From contig NZ_RJUO01000003.1 in assembly GCF_003752365.1 (NCBI RefSeq), positions 372,001-436,000 of the forward strand: a DNA stretch of 64,000 nt, written 5' to 3'. This stretch comes from Frondihabitans sp. PhB188 (GTDB taxonomy: Bacteria > Actinomycetota > Actinomycetes > Actinomycetales > Microbacteriaceae). A model generated the notes under the pieces. That model saw nothing but the letters and a program-made list of their open reading frames with translations. It was not told the DNA's origin and did not search any database. The stretch's first letter is position 1, and the number at the start of each line of letters is the position of its first letter. Below are positions 54,585 through 63,257 of this stretch, piece after piece. The position numbers and the translations under genes are program-made.

Positions 54585-55181
54585 TCAGACGGCCGCGGCT
54601 GCCGTCGCCCGCACTCGTGCCGCGAACGCGCGCACGTGGAGGCGGAACGCCGCCGTGACCCGCTCGGTGTCGCCCGTCGCCAGAGCGTCGTACTGCAGCC
54701 CGTAGATCGTGTCGGTGAACAGCCGCGACTCCACGTCGGCGACGTCGGCGTCGAGGCCGCGCGCGATGCACCAGTCCTTGGTGAAGGCCTGCCACCGCGA
54801 CACGGCCGAGCGCGCGATCCCGCCGGCATCGCCGTCGATCATCTCCAGCATCGCCGCCTCGTACTCGAGGCGCATCAGCTGCAGGTTGTACGGCGTCGAT
54901 ACCTCGGTCCAGGCCGTCTCGATGAACTGGAGCCACGCAGGCTCGTCGAGGTCGACCGGGTCGACGGCCAGGAGGGCGTCCTGGCGGGCGACGATCGCGC
55001 GCACGATCTCATCGACGAGCTGCGACCGGTTGCCGAAGTGGTAGACGAAGACGTACGTGCTGACACCGAGGGCCTCGGCCAGCGTCCGGAACGACACGGT
55101 CGCGAGCGTGCGGCCGGCGAGATGCTCGAGAATCCGCCCCAGGAGCTCCGGCTTGCGAGTGGGGTCGGGTTTCCGGGGCAC
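54585..55181 (-). CDS. TetR-family transcriptional regulator
   Basis: A 198-residue regulator starting at GTG (VPRKPDPTRK) with AAGGA seven bases upstream. The helix-turn-helix is in LATVSFRTLAEALGVSTYVFVYHFGNRSQLVDEIV. The C-terminal ligand domain (from about residue 75) is Trp- and Met-containing (WLQFIETAWTEVSTPYNLQLMRLEYEAAML) and shows no known ligand motif. No efflux or enzyme gene is paired with it. Its likely operator (55289-55305) and the palindrome in the opposite promoter share TGACAT half-sites. Confidence 0.88.
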   Translation of the reverse strand: MPRKPDPTRKPELLGRILEHLAGRTLATVSFRTLAEALGVSTYVFVYHFGNRSQLVDEIVRAIVARQDALLAVDPVDLDEPAWLQFIETAWTEVSTPYNLQLMRLEYEAAMLEMIDGDAGGIARSAVSRWQAFTKDWCIARGLDADVADVESRLFTDTIYGLQYDALATGDTERVTAAFRLHVRAFAARVRATAAAAV

Positions 55182-55288
55182 GAGCCGTCCTTCACGATTG
55201 CCCGCCTCCGGAGACCCTGCGCCCCCGAGCAAGCTGAATCACGATAACAGAGCAGTCGCACACGAAAACGACCTGGTGAAATACCGAG

Positions 55289-55305
55289 AATGTTCAGATG
55301 ACATT
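55289..55305. promoter_or_regulatory. Candidate TetR operator
   Basis: AATGTTCA-GA-TGACATT is a near-perfect palindrome in the AT-richer leader of tetR, about 110 bases before its start. It shares TGACAT/ATGTCA half-sites with TGACATGTCA at 54368-54377. Confidence 0.4.
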
Positions 55306-55385
55306 TCAGTCTGGTGTAGAGTGATCACGTCGCGCTGAACAAGCGCGATCGGGTCGGCTGATCACTGATCCGGGCGGGGTCCCCT

Positions 55386-56120
55386 CTATTCGGGTTGTGG
55401 GGCGCCCCGCCACTCTTCTTCTCCGCGCAGCGACTTTTCTCGGGTGCGGAGCGACTTTTCTCGGGTGCGGAGCGACTTTTCTCGGGCACGCAGCGCCCGC
55501 TCGCGCTCACGCAGAGCCTCGCGCAGAGCCCGTTCCGCATCCCAGCCGCGAGCCGATGCCTCGTCGACCTCGGCGAGCAGGTGGCGTCCCCAGTCGAGCT
55601 CGGTGTCGGCGGCAAAGGTGCCGCGTCGAGTTCCTGCGCCCCTTGCCTCGCCTGCGCGACCCGCGATCTTCTGAACGCGCGACAGCGCCGGGAGTCCGAG
55701 AGGGACCCCGTCGAACGCGCTCTCGCGCCCCGCCTTCTCGACGGCCTTCGCCGCCGACCAGAGCCGGACGATGTCGTCGACGTCGGCGGCTGTGTCCGCG
55801 CCGAACACGTGCGGGTGCCTCCTCCGGATCTTCGCATCGACGTCCTCGACGACCTCGGCCAGGCCGAAACCCTCCCCCGCGCGCTGGGCGATACCGGCGT
55901 GGAGCACCACCTGGTACAGCACGTCGCCGAGCTCCTCGCGGAGATCGTCAGCCGAGCCCGCCTCGATGGCCTCGACCAGCTCGTAGGACTCCTCGAGCAG
56001 GTAGGTCACGAGCGAGGCGTGGGTCTGGGCGCGGTTCCACTCGCAGCCGGGCGGGTCGAGCAGGGCGTCGACCGTGTGCTGAAGAGCCTCGATGGCCGTG
56101 CCCGCGTCGTGGTCCGTCAC
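55386..56120 (-). CDS. mazG: MazG nucleotide pyrophosphohydrolase with repeated C-terminal tail
   Basis: A 244-residue protein. The MazG core is in the first ~125 residues: LVTYLLEESYELVEAIEAG and LREELGDVLYQVVLHAGIAQ supply the EExxE...ExxD magnesium ligands, with KIRRRHPHVFG after. It hydrolyses NTPs or aberrant nucleotides. The last ~40 residues are an Arg/Glu helix with REKSLRT heptads encoded by a 21-bp tandem repeat. The start is GTG. A dispersed motif copy encodes RGAGTR. Confidence 0.9.
   Translation of the reverse strand: MTDHDAGTAIEALQHTVDALLDPPGCEWNRAQTHASLVTYLLEESYELVEAIEAGSADDLREELGDVLYQVVLHAGIAQRAGEGFGLAEVVEDVDAKIRRRHPHVFGADTAADVDDIVRLWSAAKAVEKAGRESAFDGVPLGLPALSRVQKIAGRAGEARGAGTRRGTFAADTELDWGRHLLAEVDEASARGWDAERALREALRERERALRAREKSLRTREKSLRTREKSLRGEEEWRGAPQPE
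55426..55486. repeat. 21-bp tandem repeats inside the 3' end of mazG
   Basis: Three consecutive 21-bp units built on GCGACTTTTCTCGGGTGCGG (+ strand) encode REKSLRT on the minus strand. Because the period is exactly seven codons, copy number can change without breaking the frame. Confidence 0.85.
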
Positions 56121-56245
56121 GTGTCTCCTGTCCCAGCCGATGTCGGTGGTCTCACGATAGAATGCTTCTCGGTGAGTCGGGAAGTCTGGTCGACGCTTCC
56201 TCCGTCGACCTCTTCTCGGGGCTCGACCTCATCAGTCAGGACTCC

Positions 56246-57415
56246 ATGAGCTCTCTCTTCCGCTCGGAGCGCGCGTCCGCGGGCATCCTCCTCGGCGCCG
56301 CCGTGCTCGGCCTCCTCCTCGCGAACCTCGCCACCGGGCCCGCTCTGCTCGACATCAAGGCCTTCCACTTCGGCTTCCCGTCCATCGGGCTCGACCTGTC
56401 GGTGGGGCACTGGATCTCGGACGGCCTCCTCGCCCTCTTCTTCTTCGTCGTCGCCGTCGATCTCAAGCACGAGCTGGTGCGCGGCGACCTCAACTCGGTG
56501 TCGAAGGCCCTCGTGCCGGCGATCGCCGCGGTCGGCGGCGTGATCGTCCCGGCCGGCGTCTACCTGCTCGTCACGGCCGGCACCCGGTACTCCTCGGGCT
56601 GGCCGGTGCCGACCGCCACCGACATCGCCTTCGCCCTCGGCGTCCTCGCGGTCTTCGGGTCGGCGTTGCCGGGTCGCATCCGGGTGTTCCTGCTGGCGCT
56701 CGCCGTGCTCGACGACCTCATCGCCATCCTGATCATCGCGGTGTTCTTCACCCACGGCAGCAACCTGCTGTTTCTCGCGCTCGGCGTCGTGGCCGTGATC
56801 GCCACCTTCGCCGCGGGCAAGCTGCTCGGCCGTCGCACGGGCGCCGCCGGCGTCGCCGTTGTCGTGATGATCACCGTCCTGGCCGTCGTCACCTGGTACC
56901 TCGTCTACCGCTCGGGCGTGCACGCGACGATCGCCGCGGTCGCCGTCGGCCTGGTGCTGCCGCTCGGTCCGGCCCGCAAGGCCGTCCACGCGCTCGAGCC
57001 GTTCACCAACGGCATCGTGCTGCCCGTCTTCGCGTTCGCCGCCGCGGCGGTCGTCGTGCCGAGCGTCGGGCTCGGCGAGCTCCGCCCCGTGTTCTGGGCG
57101 ATCGTCATCGCGCTCCCCGTCGGCAAGCTCATCGGGATCACTCTCGCCGGCGGGATCGCCTCCCGCATCTTCCGCAACCCCGACCCGGCCCGCCGCAGTC
57201 AGACGCTGTCGATGGTCGAGATCGTCACCGTCGCGATGCTGGGCGGCATCGGCTTCACCGTCTCGCTCCTCATGAACGAGCTCGCCTTCAAGCAGTCGGA
57301 GGAGATCGTCGACGAGGGCACGCTCGCCGTGCTCCTCGGCTCGGGCATCTCGATCGTCATCGCGGCCGTCCTGGTGAGCATGCTCAAGCGCGCGCACCAA
57401 CGTCGCGTGCGCTGA
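56246..57415 (+). CDS. nhaA: Na+/H+ antiporter NhaA
   Basis: A 389-residue antiporter with about twelve helices. The discontinuous helix motif PVPTATDIAFALGVLAVFGSALP and the ion-binding aspartate pair LAVLDDLIAILIIAVFF are both present, as is the C-terminal MLGGIGFTVSLLMNELAF. It exchanges sodium for protons at alkaline pH. ATG at 56246 (MSSLFRSERASAG) is chosen because AGGA precedes it and homologues start there; an ATG 28 codons earlier is in frame. Confidence 0.94.
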   Translation: MSSLFRSERASAGILLGAAVLGLLLANLATGPALLDIKAFHFGFPSIGLDLSVGHWISDGLLALFFFVVAVDLKHELVRGDLNSVSKALVPAIAAVGGVIVPAGVYLLVTAGTRYSSGWPVPTATDIAFALGVLAVFGSALPGRIRVFLLALAVLDDLIAILIIAVFFTHGSNLLFLALGVVAVIATFAAGKLLGRRTGAAGVAVVVMITVLAVVTWYLVYRSGVHATIAAVAVGLVLPLGPARKAVHALEPFTNGIVLPVFAFAAAAVVVPSVGLGELRPVFWAIVIALPVGKLIGITLAGGIASRIFRNPDPARRSQTLSMVEIVTVAMLGGIGFTVSLLMNELAFKQSEEIVDEGTLAVLLGSGISIVIAAVLVSMLKRAHQRRVR

Positions 57416-57459
57416 GCCCGGCCCGCGCCGCGCCCCGCCGAGCGCCGCCCCTCGCGCCG

Positions 57460-57527
57460 CCGCGTTCCTCGCGCCCGCCGCGTTCCCCGCGCCGGCGCAT
57501 TCCTCGCGCCGGCGCATTCCTCGCGCC
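57460..57527. repeat. Degenerate 17-bp tandem repeat after nhaA
   Basis: GGCGCATTCCTCGCGCC is present twice without change at 57494-57510 and 57511-57527. Two degenerate copies with CGTTCCTCGCGCC and CGTTCCCCGCGCC precede it. Confidence 0.75.
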
Positions 57528-57559
57528 CGCCGCACCTCACCGGGCCGCAGGCCGAGGCG

Positions 57560-57622
57560 GCGAGATCGCACTTCTCGTCGCCCCGCCGGGTCAGACCCGA
57601 CGCCAATCGCGATCTCGCGCCC
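57560..57622. repeat. REPIN-like element, copy 1
   Basis: A 63-bp unit with perfect 10-bp terminal inverted repeats (GCGAGATCGC ... GCGATCTCGC) and an inner dyad CGGGTC-A-GACCCG. It matches copy 2 at about 57 of 63 positions by hand alignment. Confidence 0.8.
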
Positions 57623-57751
57623 AAGCCAGCCGCGCGGCCGCACCGAGCGCGTGGACTCTGCAGCCGACCGCGTCTCTCCGTGCCGATTCCGAGGGGCAGC
57701 CCCGGGCGCAGGAACTCCGGACCCGCCGCCCGACCGCCCCACGACGCGGCC

Positions 57752-57814
57752 GCGAGATCGCACTTCCCGTCGCCGCCCCGGGTCGGACCCGACGCGGATC
57801 GCGATCTCGCGCCC
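57752..57814. repeat. REPIN-like element, copy 2
   Basis: Same orientation and length as copy 1, with identical terminal inverted repeats and inner dyad CGGGTC-G-GACCCG. It ends 18 bases from the mfd stop codon. Confidence 0.8.
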
Positions 57815-57831
57815 CGCAGATCGCGCGGCGC

Positions 57832-60800
57832 CTACCCCGGCGACGGCGCCGCGCTGCCGGCCGGCTTCGCCGGCGCCGCATCGTAGATCGCGGTGAGCAG
57901 CTGCTCGACCCACTCGATCAGCTCGGCGTCCGGCAGGGGCTCGCCGTTCTTCCGCGGCATGGGCACCGACACGGACTTCGTCTGCGCGAAGTAGCGGCCG
58001 CCGGGGAACAGCCGGCCGAGGCGGAGTTGGACGGAGTCGGGGAGTTCCTGCGCCGCCACCCGGAGGTTGGAGCCCATGGCGACGACTTCGCTCAGACCCG
58101 TCTTCTGGGCCATGCGGCGGAGGCGCGAGACCTCGATGAGCGCGAGCACCTCGGCGGGCGGCTCGCCGTACCGGTCTTTCATCTCGTCGAGGACGGAGTC
58201 GATCTGCTCGTCGGTGGAGGTCGGCGACGAGGCGGTGGACAGCTTCTGGTAGGCCTCGAGGCGCAGGCGCTCGCTCTCGACGTAGTCTTCGGGGATGTGG
58301 GCGTCGACCGGCAGCTCGAGCCGCAGCTCGGTCTGGCCCTCGGCCACATCGCCGCGGAACGCATTCACGGCCTCGCCGATCATCCGCAGGTAGAGGTCGA
58401 AGCCGACACCCGCGATGTGGCCCGACTGCTCGCCGCCGAGCAGGTTTCCGGCGCCTCGGATCTCCAGGTCTTTCAGCGCGACCTGCATGCCCGCGCCGAG
58501 CTCGTTGTTGGCGGCGATCGTCTCCAGGCGGTCTTGAGCAGTCTCGCTGAGCGGCTTGTCGGCGTCGAAGAGGAAGTACGCGTAGCCGCGCTCGCGCCCG
58601 CGGCCGACGCGGCCGCGGAGCTGGTGCAGCTGCGAGAGGCCGTACCGGTCGGCGCGGTCGATGATCAGGGTGTTCGCGTTGGCGATGTCGAGACCGGTCT
58701 CGATGATGGTCGTCGAGACGAGCACGTCGAACTTGCGCTCCCAGAAGTCGACCATGACCTGCTCGAGCGCCGACTCGGGCATCTGCCCGTGAGCGACGGC
58801 GATGCGCGCCTCGGGCACGAGCTCGGCGAGCTGGGCGGCGATGCGGTTGATCGACGAGACGCGGTTGTGCACGAAGAAGATCTGACCCTCGCGCAGCAGC
58901 TCCCGCCGGATGGCGGCGGCGATCTGGCGGTCGCTGTTCGGCCCCACGAAGGTGAGGATCGGGTGCCGATCTTCGGGTGGCGTCGCCAGCGTCGACATCT
59001 CGCGGATTCCCGTGACCGCCATCTCGAGCGTGCGCGGGATCGGCGTCGCGCTCATCGCGAGGATGTCGACGTTGGTCTTGAGCTTCTTCAGCTGGTCTTT
59101 GTGCTCCACGCCGAACCGCTGCTCCTCGTCGATGATGACGAGGCCGAGGTCTTTGAAGGCGAGGCCCTCGGTCAGGATGCGGTGCGTGCCGATGACGATG
59201 TCGACGGTGCCGTCGCCGATGCCCTTGATCGTCTCTTTCGACTCCTTCGCCGACTGGAAGCGGCTGAGGGCGCGCAGGTGCACCGGGAACCCGGCGAAGC
59301 GCTCCGAGAAGGTCTCCATGTGCTGCTTCACGAGCAGTGTCGTCGGGACGAGCATGGCGACCTGCTTGCCGTCTTGCACGGCCTTGAAGGCGGCACGGAT
59401 CGCGACCTCCGTCTTGCCGTAGCCGACGTCGCCCGAGATGAGGCGGTCCATCGGGATGGGCCGCTCCATGTCGGCCTTGATCTCGTCGATGGTCGTGAGC
59501 TGGTCGGGCGTCTCGGCGAACGGGAACGCCTCTTCGAGCTCGCGCTGCCACGGGGTGTCGGGGCCGAACGCGTACCCCTTCGAGGCCATGCGCGCGGAGT
59601 AGAGCTTCACGAGCTCGACGGCGATGTCGCGGACGGCCTTGCGGGCCTTGCCCTTGGCCTGAGACCAGTCGCTGCCGCCCATCTTGCTGAGCTTCGGGGC
59701 CTCGCCGCCGACGTAGCGGCTGAGGAGGTCGAGCTGGTCGGTCGGCACGTAGAGGCGGTCGCCCGCCTGGCCGCGCTTCGACGGCGCGTACTCGAGCACG
59801 AGGTACTCGCGGTTGTGCTTGACGGCGTTGCGGCCGCCGGTCGACACCTCGCGGCTGGTGAGCTCCAGGAACCGGCCGATGCCGTGCGTGGAGTGCACGA
59901 CGATGTCTCCGGCCTTGAGCTGCAAGGGGTCGACGACGTTCTTGCGTCGCGAGGCGAGCTTCTTGACCTGCCGCGACTCGTAGCCGGCGGCCCGGCCGAA
60001 GAAGTCGGACTCGCTGAGCACGGAGAGCTTCGCCGACGGGATCTCGAAGCCGGCCTCGACGCCGGCGGTGACGAGGTGCGCGACGCCGGGTTCGGGGTCG
60101 GCGGGCAGGGACTCCTGAACGCGTGCCGCGACGCCGAGCTCGGCGAGCACGTCGCGGGCGCGGTCGACGAGCCCGGTGCCGCGGGCCGTGACGACGACGG
60201 TCCAGCCCTCGGAGACGCGCTCGGCGACGTGCAGGGCGGCGCCCTCGGCGTTGCCGGCGAAGCTGGGGACGGTCTCGGCGTCGACGCGGCGGTAGTCGCC
60301 GGCGGCCTCGATCTTCTCTTCGTCGGTGAGCACGAGACCCGAGTCGAAGCCCGAGATCGACCACCAGGCTCGGCCGTCGGCCTTCAGCCGCAGGTCGCCG
60401 ACGGTGAGGAAGTCGCCCGAGTCGAGGTCGATCGGGGCCTCGGCGCCGGCGGTGGCCGCGATCCAGGCAGCCTGCAGGAACTCGCGGTTCGTCTCGGCCA
60501 GGCTCTTCGCCCGCGACACGACTCGCTCGGGAGACAGCACCGCGATGGCCGCACTCTGCGGCAGATAGTGCGTGATCGGCACCAGGCGGTGCACCAGCGC
60601 CGGTGCCAGCGACTCCATGCCCTCGACGGGGATCCCCTGGCCGAGCTTCTCGAGCATCTGCGCCAGGCTCGGGAACTCGTGCTGCATCTCGCGCGCACGC
60701 TGTCGGACGACTTCGGTGAGCAGCATCTCGCGGCTCGGCGGCAACTCGACCTCGGTCACCTCGGAGTCGAGGCTGCGCTGGTCGGCCACGGAGAACGGAC

Positions 60801-61455
60801 GGATCTGGTCGACCTCGTCGCCGAAGAAGTCGACGCGGACGGGGTGCTCGGCTGTCGGCGGGAAGACGTCGAGGATGCCGCCGCGCACGGCGAACTCGCC
60901 GCGTCGCGTGACCATGTCGACGCGGGCGTAGGCGAGGTCGACGAGCTGCGTGGCGATGCCCGACAGGTCGTGGCCGCGCGTGCCGGTGGCGAGCACGACG
61001 GGGTCGACGTCGGCGAGGTTGTCGGAGAGGGGCTGGAGGGCCGCGCGGACGCCGGCGACGACGACGAGTGGCGGAGTTCCTGCGACCTTGTCGGTCTTCT
61101 CCCACTCCGCGAGGCGCCGGAGCGCGCGGATGCGCTTGCCCACGGTCTCGGCACTCGGGCTGAGGCGCTCGTGGGGCAGGGTCTCCCACGCGGGGAACTC
61201 GAGCACCTCGGCCTCGGGGATGTAGGAGGAGATCGCCGAGCGGACTGCCTCGGACTCCCGGCCCGTCGCGGTGATGACGAGGAGGCACTGGGGGGTCTGG
61301 CGCTGCGGCCCCTCCCGGCTGGAGAGGAGCCCGGCGAGCAGCGGAACGCGCAGCCCGTCGACCACGGAGAAGTCGCTCGATCTCTCAGCCCCCTCGAGGG
61401 CGTCGCCGAACGTCGAGGCGCGCGAAAGCGCAGGAATCAAGCCCTGGAGGATCAC
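57832..61455 (-). CDS. mfd: Transcription-repair coupling factor
   Basis: A protein of about 1207 residues, the expected size. UvrB-homologous N-terminal domains are followed by the RNA polymerase interaction domain (about 470-570: LKAGDIVVHSTHGIGRFLEL, YVPTDQLDLLSRYVG) and the RecG-like translocase with Walker A GDVGYGKTEVA, motif II DEEQRFGV and motif III SATPIPRTLEMA. A TRCF C-terminal domain ends it. Mfd removes RNA polymerase stalled at lesions and recruits UvrA. I start at GTG (MILQGLIPALSRA); a GTG ten codons earlier is possible. Confidence 0.95.
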   Translation of the reverse strand: MILQGLIPALSRASTFGDALEGAERSSDFSVVDGLRVPLLAGLLSSREGPQRQTPQCLLVITATGRESEAVRSAISSYIPEAEVLEFPAWETLPHERLSPSAETVGKRIRALRRLAEWEKTDKVAGTPPLVVVAGVRAALQPLSDNLADVDPVVLATGTRGHDLSGIATQLVDLAYARVDMVTRRGEFAVRGGILDVFPPTAEHPVRVDFFGDEVDQIRPFSVADQRSLDSEVTEVELPPSREMLLTEVVRQRAREMQHEFPSLAQMLEKLGQGIPVEGMESLAPALVHRLVPITHYLPQSAAIAVLSPERVVSRAKSLAETNREFLQAAWIAATAGAEAPIDLDSGDFLTVGDLRLKADGRAWWSISGFDSGLVLTDEEKIEAAGDYRRVDAETVPSFAGNAEGAALHVAERVSEGWTVVVTARGTGLVDRARDVLAELGVAARVQESLPADPEPGVAHLVTAGVEAGFEIPSAKLSVLSESDFFGRAAGYESRQVKKLASRRKNVVDPLQLKAGDIVVHSTHGIGRFLELTSREVSTGGRNAVKHNREYLVLEYAPSKRGQAGDRLYVPTDQLDLLSRYVGGEAPKLSKMGGSDWSQAKGKARKAVRDIAVELVKLYSARMASKGYAFGPDTPWQRELEEAFPFAETPDQLTTIDEIKADMERPIPMDRLISGDVGYGKTEVAIRAAFKAVQDGKQVAMLVPTTLLVKQHMETFSERFAGFPVHLRALSRFQSAKESKETIKGIGDGTVDIVIGTHRILTEGLAFKDLGLVIIDEEQRFGVEHKDQLKKLKTNVDILAMSATPIPRTLEMAVTGIREMSTLATPPEDRHPILTFVGPNSDRQIAAAIRRELLREGQIFFVHNRVSSINRIAAQLAELVPEARIAVAHGQMPESALEQVMVDFWERKFDVLVSTTIIETGLDIANANTLIIDRADRYGLSQLHQLRGRVGRGRERGYAYFLFDADKPLSETAQDRLETIAANNELGAGMQVALKDLEIRGAGNLLGGEQSGHIAGVGFDLYLRMIGEAVNAFRGDVAEGQTELRLELPVDAHIPEDYVESERLRLEAYQKLSTASSPTSTDEQIDSVLDEMKDRYGEPPAEVLALIEVSRLRRMAQKTGLSEVVAMGSNLRVAAQELPDSVQLRLGRLFPGGRYFAQTKSVSVPMPRKNGEPLPDAELIEWVEQLLTAIYDAAPAKPAGSAAPSPG

Positions 61456-61480
61456 TCGTACGAGTGTACGGGCCCCCTCT

Positions 61481-61500
61481 GACACTGGCCCGGGCGGAGG
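61481..61500. repeat. 20-bp direct repeat, left copy
   Basis: GACACTGGCCCGGGCGGAGG is identical to 61946-61965. The two copies lie just outside the small membrane protein gene that separates mfd from pth. Confidence 0.85.
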
Positions 61501-61613
61501 TCGCCATCACGAGAGTCCTCTTTTGTGCACGGTTTTATCTGCTCAGAGGATGCGCCCCACGGATCAGTGTGGAATTCTGTATTCATACGTGACGCGAGCT
61601 CCTGGAGGACAGA

Positions 61614-61916
61614 TTGCGTGTAACTATGAGACTCGTTGCAGGCGCCCTACGCGGCGCGCTGGGCGGGCTGGCCGTACTAGTCGTTGTCATCCTCACGGCG
61701 GTCTCGATATCACTGTTCAGTGCGGTCGATATCCGCCTGCCGGGGCTCGTTGCCGGACGGTTCGCGGAAAACGACGGCCTGCCCGACGTGAGCTTCGCCG
61801 TGAATGACTTGGGTCTGCTACTCGTCGTCGTTGGCGGCGTATCCGTGTCCGTCTTGCTGACAGTCCGCAAGGAGATCCGCGAAGGCCGTCTCGGCATGCG
61901 GGTACGGCGGAGGTGA
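61614..61916 (+). CDS. Small two-helix membrane protein between direct repeats
   Basis: A 100-residue protein. TTG at 61614 is chosen because GGAGG ends five bases before it; an ATG four codons later is the alternative. Helix 1 (LGGLAVLVVVILTAVSISLF) and helix 2 (DLGLLLVVVGGVSVSVLL) flank an external loop with AENDGLPDVSFAVND; the tail is basic (RKEIREGRLGMRVRRR). The upstream region is AT-richer than its surroundings. It is the only gene on the plus strand between nhaA and gnd. Function unknown. Confidence 0.65.
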   Translation: MRVTMRLVAGALRGALGGLAVLVVVILTAVSISLFSAVDIRLPGLVAGRFAENDGLPDVSFAVNDLGLLLVVVGGVSVSVLLTVRKEIREGRLGMRVRRR

Positions 61917-61945
61917 GAAGCCACACAGGCTGAGTCCTCCCGGGC

Positions 61946-61965
61946 GACACTGGCCCGGGCGGAGG
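61946..61965. repeat. 20-bp direct repeat, right copy
   Basis: Identical to 61481-61500. Together with the preceding CCTCCCGGGC it can also fold into a GC-rich hairpin that may terminate the small gene or pth. Confidence 0.85.
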
Positions 61966-62009
61966 CCGCGCACAGGGCCCGCCGCGGCGACCCGACCCGC
62001 AGCGCGGAC

Positions 62010-62573
62010 CTAACTCGCCGTGTGGAACCGGAGCTGCGCCGCGGTCAGACCGTCGGTCGCGATGAGCTCGACCGCGTCGGCCGCCTCGTCGAGGAGGTTG
62101 GGGAGCGTCTTGCGCTCGGTGGCGCTGAAGTCATGCAGCACGAAATCGGCGGCGTCCTGCCGACCGGGGGGACGGCCGATGCCGACCCGCACCCGGAGGA
62201 AGTCCTTCGAGCCGCACGCGGAGATGATGTCGCGGAGGCCGTTGTGGCCTCCGTGCCCGCCGCCCTGCTTGATCTTGAGGGTGTCGAACGGGATGTCGAG
62301 CTCGTCGTGCACGACGATGAGCCGCGACACGTCGAGGTCGTAGAAGCGCAGCAGTGCTGCCACGGGCGGGCCGGACACGTTCATGAACGTGGTGGGCTTC
62401 GCCAGGACCAGCCGAGGGCCGCCGGGGAACGAGCGTCCCTCGGCGACCGTGGCCTGCGTCTTGTGGGTCTTGAAACCCGAGTGAAGACGGTCAGCGAGCA
62501 GCGACAGCACCATCTGGCCGACGTTGTGCCGGGTGGAAGCGTAGCCGGGCCCGGGGTTGCCGAGCCCGACCAC
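62010..62573 (-). CDS. pth: Peptidyl-tRNA hydrolase
   Basis: A 187-residue Pth with catalytic His in STRHNVGQM, Asn in [12 protein letters not shown], Asp in VHDELDIPF and the [13 protein letters not shown] loop. It rescues peptidyl-tRNAs released from stalled ribosomes. The GTG start used here removes most of the usual lead into the first strand ([12 protein letters not shown]). An in-frame CTG seven codons upstream, preceded by AAGGGCG, would restore [14 protein letters not shown] and is a real alternative. Confidence 0.92.
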   Translation of the reverse strand: MVGLGNPGPGYASTRHNVGQMVLSLLADRLHSGFKTHKTQATVAEGRSFPGGPRLVLAKPTTFMNVSGPPVAALLRFYDLDVSRLIVVHDELDIPFDTLKIKQGGGHGGHNGLRDIISACGSKDFLRVRVGIGRPPGRQDAADFVLHDFSATERKTLPNLLDEAADAVELIATDGLTAAQLRFHTAS

Positions 62574-62642
62574 GAGCCATCTGTTGTCGTCCAGGACTGC
62601 GCCCTTCGCTGATCCGCCTTCGGGATGTGCCGCTGCGAGAAC

Positions 62643-63257
62643 CTACTCGGAGCGCTCTTCGTCTTCGATCGAGGGCACGTCGCCCTCGGCAGCGACCTCG
62701 TCCTCCGCAGCCACCTCGGCGCGAGGGAGGCTGATGATGACGACGAGCGACTCGGGGTCGCTGATCAGCTTGGCGCCGGACGGCAGCTCCACGGCCGAGG
62801 CCAGGATCTGGGCGCCGTCCTCGAGGCCCTCGATCGAGACGACGACGTTCTGCGGGATGTGGGTGGCCTCGACGTCGAGCAGCAGAGTGTTCGACTCGAT
62901 CACGTGGATCGTGCCGGGGTACGACTCGCCCTCGATGTGAACGGGGACCTCGACCTCGACGCGCTCGCCGGCGCGGACGATGACGAGGTCGATGTGCTCG
63001 ATGATCTGGCGGACCGGGTCGCGCTGGATGTCCTTGACGAGGGCGAGCTGCTTGGTGCCCTCGATGTCGAGCTCGAGGACCGAGTTCGAGCGGCGGGTGA
63101 TCAGCATGGTCTCGTGGCCGGGCATGGTCACGTGGACCGGCTCGGTGCCGTGGCCGTAGATGACGGCGGGGATCTTGTTGACGGCGCGGATCTTGCGGGC
63201 CGCGCCCTTGCCGAAGCTCGTGCGGATCTCGACGGACAGCTTGTTGTCGTCAGACAT
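62643..63257 (-). CDS. rplY: 50S ribosomal protein L25/Ctc
   Basis: A 204-residue two-domain L25. The 5S rRNA-binding domain (RTSFGKGAARKIRAVNKIPAVIYGHG) is followed by the CTC-type beta domain (VEVEVPVHIEGESYPGTIHVIE, VVVSIEGLEDG) and an acidic tail (EVAAEDEVAAEGDVPSIEDEE). AAGGAG precedes the ATG. It lies 69 bp before pth, the common rplY-pth arrangement. Confidence 0.94.
   Translation of the reverse strand: MSDDNKLSVEIRTSFGKGAARKIRAVNKIPAVIYGHGTEPVHVTMPGHETMLITRRSNSVLELDIEGTKQLALVKDIQRDPVRQIIEHIDLVIVRAGERVEVEVPVHIEGESYPGTIHVIESNTLLLDVEATHIPQNVVVSIEGLEDGAQILASAVELPSGAKLISDPESLVVIISLPRAEVAAEDEVAAEGDVPSIEDEERSE

Larger units (their letters stand above)
57416..57831. other. 416-bp intergenic region filled with repeats
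   Basis: Between the convergent nhaA and mfd genes there is no credible coding sequence. It holds four degenerate ~17-bp tandem units (57460-57527), two copies of a 63-bp inverted-repeat element (57560 and 57752) and one dispersed motif copy (57706-57715). Confidence 0.8.

Noticed and set aside
56117-61288. A very long open frame (over 1700 codons) on the minus strand crossing nhaA, the intergenic repeats and mfd
   Set aside because: It is antiparallel to nhaA and out of phase with mfd, and its product is Arg/Gly/Asp/Val-rich without motifs. nhaA and mfd themselves are unmistakable.
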